A DNA stretch of 64,000 nucleotides from Olleya marilimosa CAM030 (GCF_000518485.1 NZ_JADR01000010.1:1-64000); one strand, 5' to 3'. Shown: positions 17,806-28,207, counted from the stretch's first letter. The notes: generated by a model not told the origin, from the sequence alone. Numbers and translations are program-made.

Positions 17806-19488
17806 TTAATTTTTAGTCTTACGTGTTCCTTTAGATTTAGAACCAACTCTAGACATTGCACATCTAAACCCAATGTAGTCTGTTGCCATATTTTGTGGGT
17901 AGTAACGTCTTTGTGCTGGATCTAACCAGTACTCTCTATCTTTCCAAGATCCACCTTTATATACTCTTACTTCATCATTTATTAAAGAGGTACGTTTGTT
18001 TGATTTGTCGTATTCTCTTATCATGTTTCCAGAAGAATCCATTTCTATATTATGCTTAGGTGCATTATACATTTTACGAGTAGAAGCATCTTCATTAGTT
18101 TCACCTTCATCATCTCCAAATCTATCAGCATAGTATCTTGAAGATTGTGTGTCACCATCTCTAAAGTTACGGTTATCACTTCTATCAAAGTTAGTTCTTA
18201 AATATGTTTCTTCTTCATCAATTGGTTGTGTAGCAATTTCTCCTGGTAAATCTCTAGGTACTACTTTTCCGTTTGGAAGTGTATCAAAAACAATTTCGTC
18301 TGTAGTTACAATTTTAACTGTACCATCATCATTGATTGCATTTTTAGTATAAACGTTACCTCTGTAGTAGTTAAAGTCATTAAACTCATCATCTACTATT
18401 GGTCTGTATACATCGGCAACCCATTCTGCAACGTTTCCTGCCATGTCATATAATCCGTAATCGTTTGGAGCATATGATTTAACTTGAGCAGTAATATCTG
18501 CACCATCGTCAGACCATCCCGCAATTCCACCGTAATCACCTTTACCTTGTTTAAAGTTTGCTAATTGATCTCCTTTTATTTTACGACTTCCAGAACGTGT
18601 GTACTGTCCATCCCATGGATATTTTTTACGTCCTCTATAAACATTGTAACTTCTAATTTCAGATAAACCTAACGCTGCATATTCCCATTCAGTTTCTGTT
18701 GGTAGTCTGTATTTAGGTGAAATTATACCAGTTTCTCTAGATGCATATATACCTACAGGGTCACCTGCTGCATTAGTTTGAGGTTTTAATTTACCACCTT
18801 CTAAAATATCTGTATTACCACCAAATGTTTGTGTTGGTGCATTTATGTAAGTGTCTGTATTAAAGTTAGCGTCTGCAGTAGCTTCTAATTGACTTCCTTG
18901 TTTTAAGTAACCATCTTTTTGAAGGTATAACTCATTAACACGATCTGTTCTCCAATTAGCAAACTCAACAGCTTGAATCCAGCTTACTCCAACTACAGGA
19001 TACTCACCATAACCTGGGTGACGTAAGTAGTTTTCTGTCATTACTTCGTTGTAACCTAAACGGTTTCTCCAAACTAACGTGTCAGGTAAAACACCATTAT
19101 AAATTGCTCTAAAATTTTCTTCTTCAGGTGGATAAGTTCTCTTAATCCAATCTAAATATTCTAAATACATTTTATTAGTTACTTCAGTTTCGTCCATATA
19201 AAAAGATTGAACGTGCTGTTGATTTGGTGTGTTATTCCAATCGTGCATAACGTCGTCTTGGACTCTACCCATTGTAAAAGTTCCACCTTCTACAAAAACT
19301 AATCCTGGAGCAGTTTCTTGTTCTTTAAATTTGGTGTTATACTGAAAACCACCATCTTTAGAGTTAATCTGCCATCCAGTAGCTCTTGAGGTATTACTAC
19401 CACTACCAGATCTTTTACAACCAACCAAGGTTAAAGAAATCGCTAAAACGAATAACAACCTTGATACAATTACTTTTTTCATATTCAT
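17806..19488 (-). CDS. gldJ: Gliding motility lipoprotein GldJ
   Basis: Lipoprotein required for gliding and stable T9SS in flavobacteria. The start at MNMKKVIVSRLL (19488) yields a clear lipoprotein signal with lipobox LVGC (Cys around residue 24); the longer frame adds 26 unlikely residues. The mature part is a formylglycine-generating-enzyme/SUMF1-like fold: FVEGGTFTMGRVQDD, FYMDETEVTNKMYLEYLDW, YPVVGVSWIQAVEFANWRTD, YRLPTETEWEYAALG, YGLYDMAGNVAEWVADVY and VYKGGSWKDREYW. About 560 residues agrees with known GldJ. It is divergent from porU, as in Flavobacterium johnsoniae. GldJ is believed to use the fold structurally, not as an enzyme. Confidence 0.96.
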   Translation of the reverse strand: MNMKKVIVSRLLFVLAISLTLVGCKRSGSGSNTSRATGWQINSKDGGFQYNTKFKEQETAPGLVFVEGGTFTMGRVQDDVMHDWNNTPNQQHVQSFYMDETEVTNKMYLEYLDWIKRTYPPEEENFRAIYNGVLPDTLVWRNRLGYNEVMTENYLRHPGYGEYPVVGVSWIQAVEFANWRTDRVNELYLQKDGYLKQGSQLEATADANFNTDTYINAPTQTFGGNTDILEGGKLKPQTNAAGDPVGIYASRETGIISPKYRLPTETEWEYAALGLSEIRSYNVYRGRKKYPWDGQYTRSGSRKIKGDQLANFKQGKGDYGGIAGWSDDGADITAQVKSYAPNDYGLYDMAGNVAEWVADVYRPIVDDEFNDFNYYRGNVYTKNAINDDGTVKIVTTDEIVFDTLPNGKVVPRDLPGEIATQPIDEEETYLRTNFDRSDNRNFRDGDTQSSRYYADRFGDDEGETNEDASTRKMYNAPKHNIEMDSSGNMIREYDKSNKRTSLINDEVRVYKGGSWKDREYWLDPAQRRYYPQNMATDYIGFRCAMSRVGSKSKGTRKTKN

Positions 19489-19754
19489 GCGTTTATGTAA
19501 GCTAATAATGTTTTTTTGGAGTCGCAATATAATAATTAAACCCAACAAAACAACATAATTTGTCATTTTTGAGTAAAAATTAAATGCATTTCATCCTATT
19601 TTTTTACGTTACAACGATATTAATTTTGCTTTTAATCGATGTTTTGGAACTGTATAACGCAGTATATTAAAAATTATTATCGTAATTTTGACTTGTTTTT
19701 ATGAAATTATTAAGATTTAAGTAATATCATTTAAAATAAGACGTTATCAATGCA

Positions 19755-22700
19755 ATGAAAAAGATATTATTAGTACTGCTAGTACTCTACCTAACGCCAA
19801 TATTTTCACAGGAAAAAAAGTTTAACTTAGTATGGGATAAAACACAAACCTATGCTACAGATAGTTATTCGTTAAATATTCCTTCATTTTTACCCTCCAA
19901 AAATTTCTCATTTGATTTGTCTAATGGCTTACAATTTATTGAGCAATGGGTTGTAAATGGTTTTATTGATGAAAACTCTATCCAGTTAACTAATGTTTCC
20001 TACTTGCCTATAGCTAAAGAAGATTTAAAAGATATTAATCTATCTACTATACCAAATACTTTACAGTTTTCTTTAAAAAATGGAGCAGCACGATCTACAA
20101 ATTATGCAGTATTTACTTTAAATCCTATTATAAAGGAAGGTAATAGTTATAAAAAAGTAACAGGATTTACTATGAAGTATGCTAATGCATCAACAAGTAA
20201 TTTTAGAGCAAATAATTCTCAGGTTATTACTAACTCTGTTTTAAATAGTGGTGAGTGGTTTAGATTTGAAGTTCCTAGAACAGGCGTTTATAAGCTTTCA
20301 AAATCATTTTTAAATCAAATGGGAATTAATGTTTCTGGTTTTGACCCTAGAAATCTAAAAATTTATGGAAATGGAGGTATGATGATGCCTTTTGCCAATA
20401 GTGCAAATTTTCCTTTTGATCCTACAGAAAATGCTATAAAAGTCATTGGAGAGGAAGATGGTGTTTTTAATGATGGTGATTATGTGTTGTTTTATGCTGA
20501 AGGTCCATCTGCAAATGTATCAGATAATAATATTAATACTAATATTAACCCTTATACAGATACTGCAGTTTACTACTTAAATATTAGTGCTGGACAAGGT
20601 AAAAGGATTCAGAATTTTATACAGCCAACAGAAGTGCCAAGTTTAACAGTGGATACGTTTCAAGATTATAAATTTCATGAAGTGGATGAGACTAATATTA
20701 TTTTTGTTGGAAGACGTTGGTTTGGTGAGCGTTTTGGAGTAGAGAATACACAAACCTTTAGTTTTGATTTTCCCAATTTAGTAACTACTCAACCAATAAA
20801 TTTAAAAGCTGTCACAGTATCAACATCATCAAGTGCTAGTAGTTATGCTATAAGTGTTAATAGTAATGTAATAGGTAGTATATCCATGAATGCTACAAGT
20901 CCTGTAGATGGTGTGTATGTTACTGGAGGTTCTTACCAAGGGACTACAACTGTAGCAAATAGTGCTGTTAATGTGACTTTAGATTTTAATAACCAAGGTA
21001 ACCCTAGTGCCACATCTTATCTAGATTACGTGTCTGTTGAGGCAACAAGGTCATTAACCTTTAGCGGAAACCAATTTGTTTTTAAAAATAATCAAACCGC
21101 TACAAGTGCAGGAGTAGCAAATTATGTAGTGTCTAATACCGCTCAAGTACAAGAAATTTGGGATGTTACTAATTTGTATGATGTAACTACAATAGGCAAT
21201 TCGGCAGCAGCAAACACAATAAGTTTTAATGCGCCAATGGGTAGCTTAAAAAAGTTTGTAACCGTCAGTTCTCAGGATTATTTTGAACCTAATCTATCTG
21301 GTAATAGTAGATTAAATAATCAAAATTTAAAAGGGACCATATTTTTAAATAATCAAGGCAGCTTTCAAGACATTGATTATTTAATGTTAACTACAAGTTC
21401 TCATTATTCTCAGGCGCAACGTTTAGCTCAAATTAATCGAGATAAAAATAATCTAAATGTAAAGGTCGTAACGTTAGATCAAATTTATAATGAGTTTTCA
21501 AACGGAAATCCAGATATAGCAGGTATCAGGAACTTTGTTAAATACGTTTACGACAATGCAAGCACACCAAATAATCGCGTAAAATATTTATGCATATTTG
21601 GGGATTCCTCATTTGATTATAAAGGTAGAATATCTGATAACACGTATAACTTTCCAACATGGAATGCTTACAGTAGTTTTAATTTGTCAAACTCATTTAT
21701 ATCAGATGACTTTTACGCTTATTTAGATGCAAATGAAGGGAATATTGACGCTTATAATAATTCTCATAAATTAGACATTGCAGTAGGTAGGATAGTGGCA
21801 GATACACCACAAAGAGCTAAAGAAATGGTAGATAAAATTGAAGTCTATTATTCTAAAGGCGCTTTAGGAAGTTGGCGTAATAACTTTGTAGTTATATCGG
21901 ATGATGTTGATGAGGCTTGGGAAGCAACATTGCAAGAAACAACAGACGAAATTGCAGATGAAGTTGCCCAATTTAAACCTTTTATAAATGTAACTAAAAT
22001 CCATACGGACTCTTACCAACAAGAAGCATCTGCTGGAGGAGACAGATATCCTGAAGTTACAGAAGCAATTACAAATGCTATCGAAAAAGGAGCCATCATG
22101 GTTAATTATTTTGGACATGGTGGAGAAGACGGATTAGCTTTTGAGCGTATTTTTCAAAAAAATGACGCAGAAGCTTTAAATAACGACTGTAAATTAAATT
22201 TATTTGTGACTGTAACTTGCGAGTTTACAAGATTTGATAACCCGTTAAGGGTTACAGCAGGCGAGTTAATTTATTGGAACAAATCTGCAGGAGCAATTGC
22301 ATTGGTAACAACTACAAGACAGATTTTTGTAACCGTAGGAAAAGATTTTAATAAAATATTAAAAGAATATTTATTCTCATATAGTACACTAGATACCTAT
22401 AGTGATTACGAATATCCTTCAGTAGCAGAAGCATTAAGATTAGCTAAAAACGATCCCAATTTTTCTAATTCTCAAAAAAACTTAGCCTTTTGTATTGGTG
22501 ATCCAGCTTTAAAATTAGCATTTCCAGATCCTAACATTAGACTAACTAAAATTAATGATGTGCCAATTACACAAGAAACAGATGTGCTTCAAGCGTTAAG
22601 TTATGCTAAATTAGCAGGAGAGGTTACAGATGTAAATGGTAATGTGCTTACTAATTACAACGGAATCTTAACAACTACTATTTTTGATAAAGAAATCCAA

Positions 22701-23645
22701 AGAGAGACTTTGGCAAATGACAATACATATAATAGTACTGAGTTAATTAAGCTTAATTACACAACATTAGGTTCAATAGTGTTTAGAGGTCAAGCAACAA
22801 TTACTAATGGTCAATTTGAGTTTGATTTTATCGTTCCTAAAGATATTGGTATTCCAGTCGGAACCGGAAAAGTTAGTTTTTACGCAACGCAAGACAATAC
22901 CTTAAATGATAAGTCAGGTGCTAGCATAGAAACCGTCAAAATTGGTGGAATAAATCCTAATGCAGCAGAAGATAATATTGGACCTGTTATTACGTTATTT
23001 ATGAATGATGAGTCTTTTGTGTCTGGAGGAATAACAAATGAATCACCAACACTTATTGCTAAGTTTCAAGATGAAAATGGTATAAATACAGCTAGTGGTA
23101 TTGGACATGATATAGTTGCTTTATTAGATGGTGACGAGGTTAATCCATATGTGTTAAACGATTATTACTTAACAGATGTTGACGATTATACTAGAGGGTC
23201 TTTAAGCTTTCCTTTTAGAAATTTAGAACCAGGTTTACATACATTAACACTTAAAGCATGGGATGTTTACAATAATTCAGCTATAGCTGAAATTCAATTT
23301 GTAGTGTACAATGAAAACGATAGCCTTGTAATTAATAACGTACTAAACTATCCAAATCCATTTGTAAATTATACCGAGTTTTGGTTTAGTCATAACAGCT
23401 CTGAAGTACTAGACATTTCTGTTCAAATATTTACTATATCAGGTAAATTAGTAAAAACGTTAAACGGTCAAACAACCTTAGTTGGTGGAAAAACAGTAAA
23501 ATCTACTTCTAGAGACATTATTTGGGATGGTCGTGACGATTTTGGAGACAAAATAGGAAAAGGAACTTATGTTTATAAGTTAAAAGTACATTCAAAAAGC
23601 ACCAATAAATCAGTAGAAAAAATAGAGAAACTTGTAATCCTCTAA
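19755..23645 (+). CDS. porU: Type IX secretion system sortase PorU
   Basis: Cell-surface gingipain-like (C25) protease that removes the C-terminal sorting domain from T9SS cargo and attaches cargo to the surface. A signal peptide is at residues 1-18 (ending FSQ). The N-terminal beta domains are followed by the C25 peptidase region from about 560; the catalytic pair appears as His788 in NYFGHGGEDG and Cys822 in VTVTCEFTRFDNP. The C-terminus carries a FlgD-Ig-like module (VLNYPNPFVNYTEFWFSHN, then GKLVKTL and GTYVYKLKV). At 1296 residues it has normal flavobacterial PorU length. porV follows after 33 bases, so the pair is an operon. A TAATTTTG box at 19683-19690 is a weak promoter candidate. 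Confidence 0.96.
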   Translation: MKKILLVLLVLYLTPIFSQEKKFNLVWDKTQTYATDSYSLNIPSFLPSKNFSFDLSNGLQFIEQWVVNGFIDENSIQLTNVSYLPIAKEDLKDINLSTIPNTLQFSLKNGAARSTNYAVFTLNPIIKEGNSYKKVTGFTMKYANASTSNFRANNSQVITNSVLNSGEWFRFEVPRTGVYKLSKSFLNQMGINVSGFDPRNLKIYGNGGMMMPFANSANFPFDPTENAIKVIGEEDGVFNDGDYVLFYAEGPSANVSDNNINTNINPYTDTAVYYLNISAGQGKRIQNFIQPTEVPSLTVDTFQDYKFHEVDETNIIFVGRRWFGERFGVENTQTFSFDFPNLVTTQPINLKAVTVSTSSSASSYAISVNSNVIGSISMNATSPVDGVYVTGGSYQGTTTVANSAVNVTLDFNNQGNPSATSYLDYVSVEATRSLTFSGNQFVFKNNQTATSAGVANYVVSNTAQVQEIWDVTNLYDVTTIGNSAAANTISFNAPMGSLKKFVTVSSQDYFEPNLSGNSRLNNQNLKGTIFLNNQGSFQDIDYLMLTTSSHYSQAQRLAQINRDKNNLNVKVVTLDQIYNEFSNGNPDIAGIRNFVKYVYDNASTPNNRVKYLCIFGDSSFDYKGRISDNTYNFPTWNAYSSFNLSNSFISDDFYAYLDANEGNIDAYNNSHKLDIAVGRIVADTPQRAKEMVDKIEVYYSKGALGSWRNNFVVISDDVDEAWEATLQETTDEIADEVAQFKPFINVTKIHTDSYQQEASAGGDRYPEVTEAITNAIEKGAIMVNYFGHGGEDGLAFERIFQKNDAEALNNDCKLNLFVTVTCEFTRFDNPLRVTAGELIYWNKSAGAIALVTTTRQIFVTVGKDFNKILKEYLFSYSTLDTYSDYEYPSVAEALRLAKNDPNFSNSQKNLAFCIGDPALKLAFPDPNIRLTKINDVPITQETDVLQALSYAKLAGEVTDVNGNVLTNYNGILTTTIFDKEIQRETLANDNTYNSTELIKLNYTTLGSIVFRGQATITNGQFEFDFIVPKDIGIPVGTGKVSFYATQDNTLNDKSGASIETVKIGGINPNAAEDNIGPVITLFMNDESFVSGGITNESPTLIAKFQDENGINTASGIGHDIVALLDGDEVNPYVLNDYYLTDVDDYTRGSLSFPFRNLEPGLHTLTLKAWDVYNNSAIAEIQFVVYNENDSLVINNVLNYPNPFVNYTEFWFSHNSSEVLDISVQIFTISGKLVKTLNGQTTLVGGKTVKSTSRDIIWDGRDDFGDKIGKGTYVYKLKVHSKSTNKSVEKIEKLVIL

Positions 23646-23678
23646 TAAAAAATTATATTTGTTAACTAAAATTGATAC

Positions 23679-24878
23679 ATGAAAAATAAAATTTTAATAG
23701 CGATAGCTTTCTTTTTATCCCTTAAAGGTATTTCGCAAACGACAATTACTAATCCAAACGATACAAGAGTAATTACTACAGGAGTACCGTTTTTATTAAT
23801 TGCTCCAGATGCTAGAGCAGCAGCAATGGGTGATATGGGTGTGGCAACCTCTCCAGATGCATTCTCCCAGCAATGGAATTCAGCAAAATATGTTTTTTCA
23901 GAAACTAAATCTGGTGTGGCAATAAGTTACACACCTTATTTAAGTAAATTAGTAAACGACATCTTTTTAGGTAACGTAACATACTTTAATAGACTTAACG
24001 ATAATAGTGCTTTTGCAGCTAGTTTTAAGTACTTCTCTTTAGGTGATATCGAGTTTGTTCAGGATGAGTTTTCTGAAGCATTAGTGCAAAGACCAAACGA
24101 GTTTACTGTAGATGTGTCCTATGCCTTAAGATTAAGCGATCAATTTGGAATGTCTGTAGCTATGCGTTATTTACAATCAGATTTAAAACTTAACATTGGA
24201 GATAATGATACTAAAGCTGCAAGCACATTTGGTGTAGATATTTCTGGATATTATCAAAGTGAAGAAGAAGCTTATAACGATTTTAATGGTCGTTGGAGAG
24301 GTGGATTTGCCATTCAAAATCTAGGACCAAAATTTAAGTATGATGAAGCTGGACAAGATAATTTTCAACCAACTAATCTTAGATTAGGAGCAGGGTTTGA
24401 TTTTATATTAGACCAATACAATACCGTAGGTGTTACAGCAGAGTTTTCTAAATTATTAGTGCCAACACCACCACTTTTAGGTTTTGATGATACGGATGAG
24501 GATGGTGAGCAAGATGCAGATGAACCAACCTATATTGTTTCTGGTCAAGATCCAGACGTACCATTTTTATCAGGTGTATTTCAATCATTTGGAGATGCTC
24601 CAGGAGGTTTTAAAGAAGAATTACAAGAATTTACCTATGCCTTAGGAGCAGAGTATACTTATCAAGACTCATTTGCATTTAGAGCAGGATATTTTAATGA
24701 GCACGAAACAAAAGGTGCACGTAAATTTTTTGCATTAGGAGCAGGATTTAAATATAATGTTATAAATGTAGATTTATCATATTTATTTTCAGCTTCTCAA
24801 GTTCAAAGCCCATTAGAAAGTACTCTACGTTTTTCTTTAACCTTTAATTTAGGTGCAGGAACATATGACGAGTATTAA
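23679..24878 (+). CDS. porV: Type IX secretion system outer-membrane protein PorV
   Basis: FadL-like outer-membrane barrel that shuttles T9SS cargo from the translocon to PorU. The signal peptide is about residues 1-19 (FFLSLKGISQ). The mature N-terminus contains TTGVPFLLIAPDARAAAMGDMGVATSPDAFSQQWN (seen as TGVPFLLIAPDARAAAMG and DMGVATSPDA), the hallmark of PorV/LptO. A loop with acidic DDTDEDGEQDADEP lies near residue 270. Length 399 is typical. Co-transcribed with porU; a terminator follows. Confidence 0.96.
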   Translation: MKNKILIAIAFFLSLKGISQTTITNPNDTRVITTGVPFLLIAPDARAAAMGDMGVATSPDAFSQQWNSAKYVFSETKSGVAISYTPYLSKLVNDIFLGNVTYFNRLNDNSAFAASFKYFSLGDIEFVQDEFSEALVQRPNEFTVDVSYALRLSDQFGMSVAMRYLQSDLKLNIGDNDTKAASTFGVDISGYYQSEEEAYNDFNGRWRGGFAIQNLGPKFKYDEAGQDNFQPTNLRLGAGFDFILDQYNTVGVTAEFSKLLVPTPPLLGFDDTDEDGEQDADEPTYIVSGQDPDVPFLSGVFQSFGDAPGGFKEELQEFTYALGAEYTYQDSFAFRAGYFNEHETKGARKFFALGAGFKYNVINVDLSYLFSASQVQSPLESTLRFSLTFNLGAGTYDEY

Positions 24879-24901
24879 TTAGAAACAAATAAAACAACTT
24901 A

Positions 24902-24931
24902 AAAACTATTGTGAAAACAATAGTTTTTTTG
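24902..24931 (+). terminator. Terminator after porV
   Basis: AAAACTATTGT and ACAATAGTTTT pair around GAAA and are followed by a T-run, closing the porU-porV unit. Confidence 0.85.
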
Positions 24932-24958
24932 TCTAAAATAGTTGCGTATATTTAAATT

Positions 24959-25441
24959 ATGAAGGAAGTCAAAATTGAAACAACATTACAGGTATATGAT
25001 AATATTAGTGACGTCGCAGAAGATGTGCAATCATTAATGAGTAAAGCTTCAGAAGCTAGAAACAATGCCTATGCACCTTACTCAAAGTTTAGTGTAGGAG
25101 CAGCCATATTATTAGATAACGGAGAAATTGTAACAGGAAGTAATCAAGAAAATGCCTCCTATCCATCTGGATTATGTGCAGAGCGTACAGCAATTTATTA
25201 TGCAGGTGCAAAATATCCAAAAGCAAAATTTGTAAAAATGGCTATCATTGCAGGATCTCAAATACATCCAACACTAACGCCAATACCTCCTTGTGGAGCT
25301 TGCAGACAAGCTATAGCAGAATATGAAGTGAAGCAAGATATTCCAATCGAGTTGTTTTTTATGGGAGAAACAGGTAAAGTAGTGCGTTCAAATTCATTAG
25401 CAAACTTACTTCCGCTTATTTTTGATAAATCAGCGCTGTAA
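24959..25441 (+). CDS. cdd: Cytidine deaminase
   Basis: Zinc enzyme that deaminates cytidine/deoxycytidine to uridine/deoxyuridine in pyrimidine salvage. YAPYSKFSVGAAIL precedes the zinc sites CAERTAIYYA (Cys, catalytic Glu) and PPCGACRQAIAEY (two Cys), all intact. At 160 residues it is a little longer than the 130-residue homotetramer form because of an N-terminal extension of about 25 residues, common in Bacteroidota. It sits between the T9SS genes and pdhA, an arrangement conserved in flavobacteria without evident functional link. Confidence 0.95.
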   Translation: MKEVKIETTLQVYDNISDVAEDVQSLMSKASEARNNAYAPYSKFSVGAAILLDNGEIVTGSNQENASYPSGLCAERTAIYYAGAKYPKAKFVKMAIIAGSQIHPTLTPIPPCGACRQAIAEYEVKQDIPIELFFMGETGKVVRSNSLANLLPLIFDKSAL

Positions 25442-25500
25442 CTATATCGTTTTCGTAACAAAATAACTATTTTCAGTTTTTTCATTAATAACTAAAGTGT

Positions 25501-25508
25501 TACTTTTG
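25501..25508 (+). promoter_or_regulatory. Probable -7 box of pdhA
   Basis: TACTTTTG fits TAnnTTTG and lies 31 bases before the pdhA ATG. A -33 TTTG at proper distance was not found. Confidence 0.45.
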
Positions 25509-25539
25509 TTATTCGTTAAAAAAAATACAAACGTCACCA

Positions 25540-26541
25540 ATGCAAAAAGTAACAAAAGAAACGTATATAAAATGGTATGAAGACATGCTATTTTGGAGAA
25601 AGTTTGAAGACAAGCTTGCAGCAGTCTACATTCAACAAAAAGTTAGAGGTTTTCTTCACTTGTACAATGGACAAGAAGCTGTATTAGCAGGAGCTTTACA
25701 TGCAATGGATTTAACCAAAGATAAAATGATAACAGCTTATCGTAACCACGTACAGCCAATTGGTATGGGTGTGGATCCTAAGCGTGTTATGGCAGAATTA
25801 TACGGTAAAGCAACTGGGACCTCTCAAGGTTTAGGTGGTTCTATGCATATATTTTCTAAAGAACACCGTTTTTATGGTGGACATGGTATTGTTGGAGGAC
25901 AAATTCCTTTAGGAGCAGGTATTGCTTTTGGAGATAAATATCATGGTGTTGATGGTGTAACCATATGTTGTTTTGGTGATGGTGCAGCTAGACAAGGATC
26001 TTTACATGAGTCTTTTAACTTGGCAATGCTATGGAAGTTACCAGTCGTATTTGTTTGCGAAAACAATGGTTATGCAATGGGTACATCTGTAGAGCGTACA
26101 GCAAATCATACTGATATCTGGAAATTAGGTTTAGGTTATGAAATGCCATGTGGTCCAGTTGACGGAATGAATCCTATAAAAGTAGCAGAAGCATTTGACG
26201 AAGCTATCCAACGTGCACGTCGTGGCGATGGACCAACATTTTTAGAGGTTAAAACATACCGTTATAGAGGTCACTCTATGTCTGATGCACAACACTACAG
26301 AACTAAAGACGAAGTAGAAGAATACAAAAAATTAGACCCTATCACTCAGGTTAAACAAATCATTCTTGAAAACGAATATGCTACTGAAGCAGATATCAAA
26401 GTCATTGATAAGCGAGTTAAGGCTCTAGTTGCTGAGTGCGAGAAATTTGCAGAAGAGTCACCATATCCTGAAAAAAATGTGATGTACGACGCTGTTTACG
26501 ATCAAGAAGATTATCCATTTATAGACCACAAAATAAAATAA
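25540..26541 (+). CDS. pdhA: Pyruvate dehydrogenase E1 component, alpha subunit
   Basis: Thiamine-diphosphate subunit that decarboxylates pyruvate in the pyruvate dehydrogenase complex. RGFLHLYNGQEAV, YRNHVQPIGMG, GGSMHIF, GGHGIVGGQIPLGAG and the ThDP/Mg2+ motif CCFGDGAARQGSLHESFNLAMLWKLPVVFVCENN (as GDGAARQGSLHES and VVFVCENNGYAMGT) are clear, with YRYRGHSMSD near the phosphorylation-loop position. At 333 residues it is the alpha chain of a split E1. The E2 gene follows after three bases. The E1 beta gene is not in the window and must lie elsewhere. Confidence 0.96.
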   Translation: MQKVTKETYIKWYEDMLFWRKFEDKLAAVYIQQKVRGFLHLYNGQEAVLAGALHAMDLTKDKMITAYRNHVQPIGMGVDPKRVMAELYGKATGTSQGLGGSMHIFSKEHRFYGGHGIVGGQIPLGAGIAFGDKYHGVDGVTICCFGDGAARQGSLHESFNLAMLWKLPVVFVCENNGYAMGTSVERTANHTDIWKLGLGYEMPCGPVDGMNPIKVAEAFDEAIQRARRGDGPTFLEVKTYRYRGHSMSDAQHYRTKDEVEEYKKLDPITQVKQIILENEYATEADIKVIDKRVKALVAECEKFAEESPYPEKNVMYDAVYDQEDYPFIDHKIK

Positions 26542-26544
26542 GCT

Positions 26545-28176
26545 ATGGCAGAAATTATAAACATGCCACGTTTAAGTGACACCATGGAAGAAGGGACTGT
26601 CGCTGCTTGGTTAAAAAAAGTAGGAGATAAAATAGAAGAAGGAGATATTTTAGCTGAAATCGAAACCGATAAGGCAACGATGGAGTTTGAATCTTTTCAT
26701 GAAGGAACCTTATTACATATTGGTGTACATGAAGGCGAAACAACTAAAGTTGATCAACTTTTAGCTATTATTGGTGAAGAAGGAGAAGATATTTCTGGAT
26801 TGCTAAATGGAAGTCAAGAAGAAGCAACTCAAGATGCTACTGAAGATAAATCAGAAGAAACAGCTTCTAATAACGAGGAGGCTGCTTCAGAAGAACAAGC
26901 TATTCCAGAAGGTGTTACAGTGGTGACCATGCCAAGGTTAAGTGATACCATGGAAGAAGGTACTGTAGCGACTTGGTTAAAAAAAGTTGGCGATGTAGTG
27001 GAAGAAGGAGATATCCTTGCAGAAATCGAAACTGACAAAGCAACAATGGAGTTTGAATCATTCCAATCTGGTACATTATTGTATATTGGATTAGAAGAAG
27101 GAGACTCAGCAAAAGTAGATGCATTATTAGCAATTATTGGACCTGAAGGTACTGATGTTTCTGGTATAGCTAAAAACTTTAAAGTAGTAGGTAGCGATAC
27201 CAAAACAGACGATAAGCCAAAAGAGGCACCTAAAAAGGATGCACCTAAGCAAGAGGCTAAACAAGATAATAAACCAGCAACAACTGCTCAAGTTGAAACA
27301 TCTAATACGTCTACAGGTCGTATATTTGTATCGCCTTTAGCTAAAAAAATGGCTGAAGAGAAAGGGATTACTTTATCTCTTGTAAAAGGGTCTGGAGAAA
27401 ATGGACGTATCGTTAAACGTGATATCGAAAACTTTACACCAGCTGCAGCAGCACAATCATCTGCACCAGTTGCTAAATTTGTAGCATCAGGACAAGAAGA
27501 TTTTGATGAAAAACCAAATTCTCAAATGCGTAAAGCTATTGCTAAAAACTTAGCTAAATCTAAGTTTTCTGCGCCACATTACTACTTAAATGTAGAGTTT
27601 GATATGGATAATGCTATGGCGTTTAGAGCTCAGTATAATTCTATTCCAGACGTAAAAATTTCATTTAATGATATGATTGTTAAAGCATGTGCTTTAGCTT
27701 TACGTCAGCATCCACAAGTTAACTCGCAATGGTTTGACGATAAAATGAGATTAAATAATCACGTTCATATTGGTGTAGCAGTTGCTGTAGAAGATGGATT
27801 ATTGGTGCCAGTTGTTAAGTTTGCAAATGAGCAGTCTTTACCACAAATTGGTGCAGCAGTTAAAGATTTTGCAGGACGTGCTAGAAATAAAAAACTATCA
27901 TTAGACGAGATGGAAGGCAGTACTTTTACTATTTCTAATTTAGGGATGTTTGGTATAGAGAGTTTTACATCTATCATTAATCAACCTAACTCTGCAATAC
28001 TTTCAGTTGGAGCAATAGTTCAAAAACCAGTAGTAAAAAATGGTCAAGTTGTACCAGGAAATACTATGAAGTTAACATTGGCTTGTGACCACAGAACAGT
28101 AGATGGAGCAACAGGAGCTCAATTCCTTCAAACGTTAAAAGGATATATTGAAAATCCAGTAACTATGTTAGTATAA
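26545..28176 (+). CDS. pdhC: Dihydrolipoamide acetyltransferase (E2 of pyruvate dehydrogenase), two lipoyl domains
   Basis: Transfers the acetyl group from lipoamide to CoA and forms the core of the complex. Two nearly identical lipoyl domains (about residues 1-80 and 123-202) carry ETDKATMEFES with lipoyl-lysines 43 and 165, separated by Ala/Glu-rich linkers. The peripheral subunit-binding domain lies near 255-292 (VSPLAKKMAEEKGI and GENGRIVKRDIENF). The catalytic domain fills the rest, with DHRTVDGATGAQFL containing His516. Domain number and length (543) agree with flavobacterial E2. Cotranscribed with pdhA. Confidence 0.96.
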   Translation: MAEIINMPRLSDTMEEGTVAAWLKKVGDKIEEGDILAEIETDKATMEFESFHEGTLLHIGVHEGETTKVDQLLAIIGEEGEDISGLLNGSQEEATQDATEDKSEETASNNEEAASEEQAIPEGVTVVTMPRLSDTMEEGTVATWLKKVGDVVEEGDILAEIETDKATMEFESFQSGTLLYIGLEEGDSAKVDALLAIIGPEGTDVSGIAKNFKVVGSDTKTDDKPKEAPKKDAPKQEAKQDNKPATTAQVETSNTSTGRIFVSPLAKKMAEEKGITLSLVKGSGENGRIVKRDIENFTPAAAAQSSAPVAKFVASGQEDFDEKPNSQMRKAIAKNLAKSKFSAPHYYLNVEFDMDNAMAFRAQYNSIPDVKISFNDMIVKACALALRQHPQVNSQWFDDKMRLNNHVHIGVAVAVEDGLLVPVVKFANEQSLPQIGAAVKDFAGRARNKKLSLDEMEGSTFTISNLGMFGIESFTSIINQPNSAILSVGAIVQKPVVKNGQVVPGNTMKLTLACDHRTVDGATGAQFLQTLKGYIENPVTMLV

Positions 28177-28207
28177 GATTTTGCGTTAGCAGAAAATTAA
28201 ATTATAT

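Noticed and set aside
26829-27203. Frames antisense to the second lipoyl domain of pdhC, and similar mirrors at 26555-26743
   Set aside because: They come in matched pairs because the lipoyl domains are duplicated, so they are shadows of the repeat.
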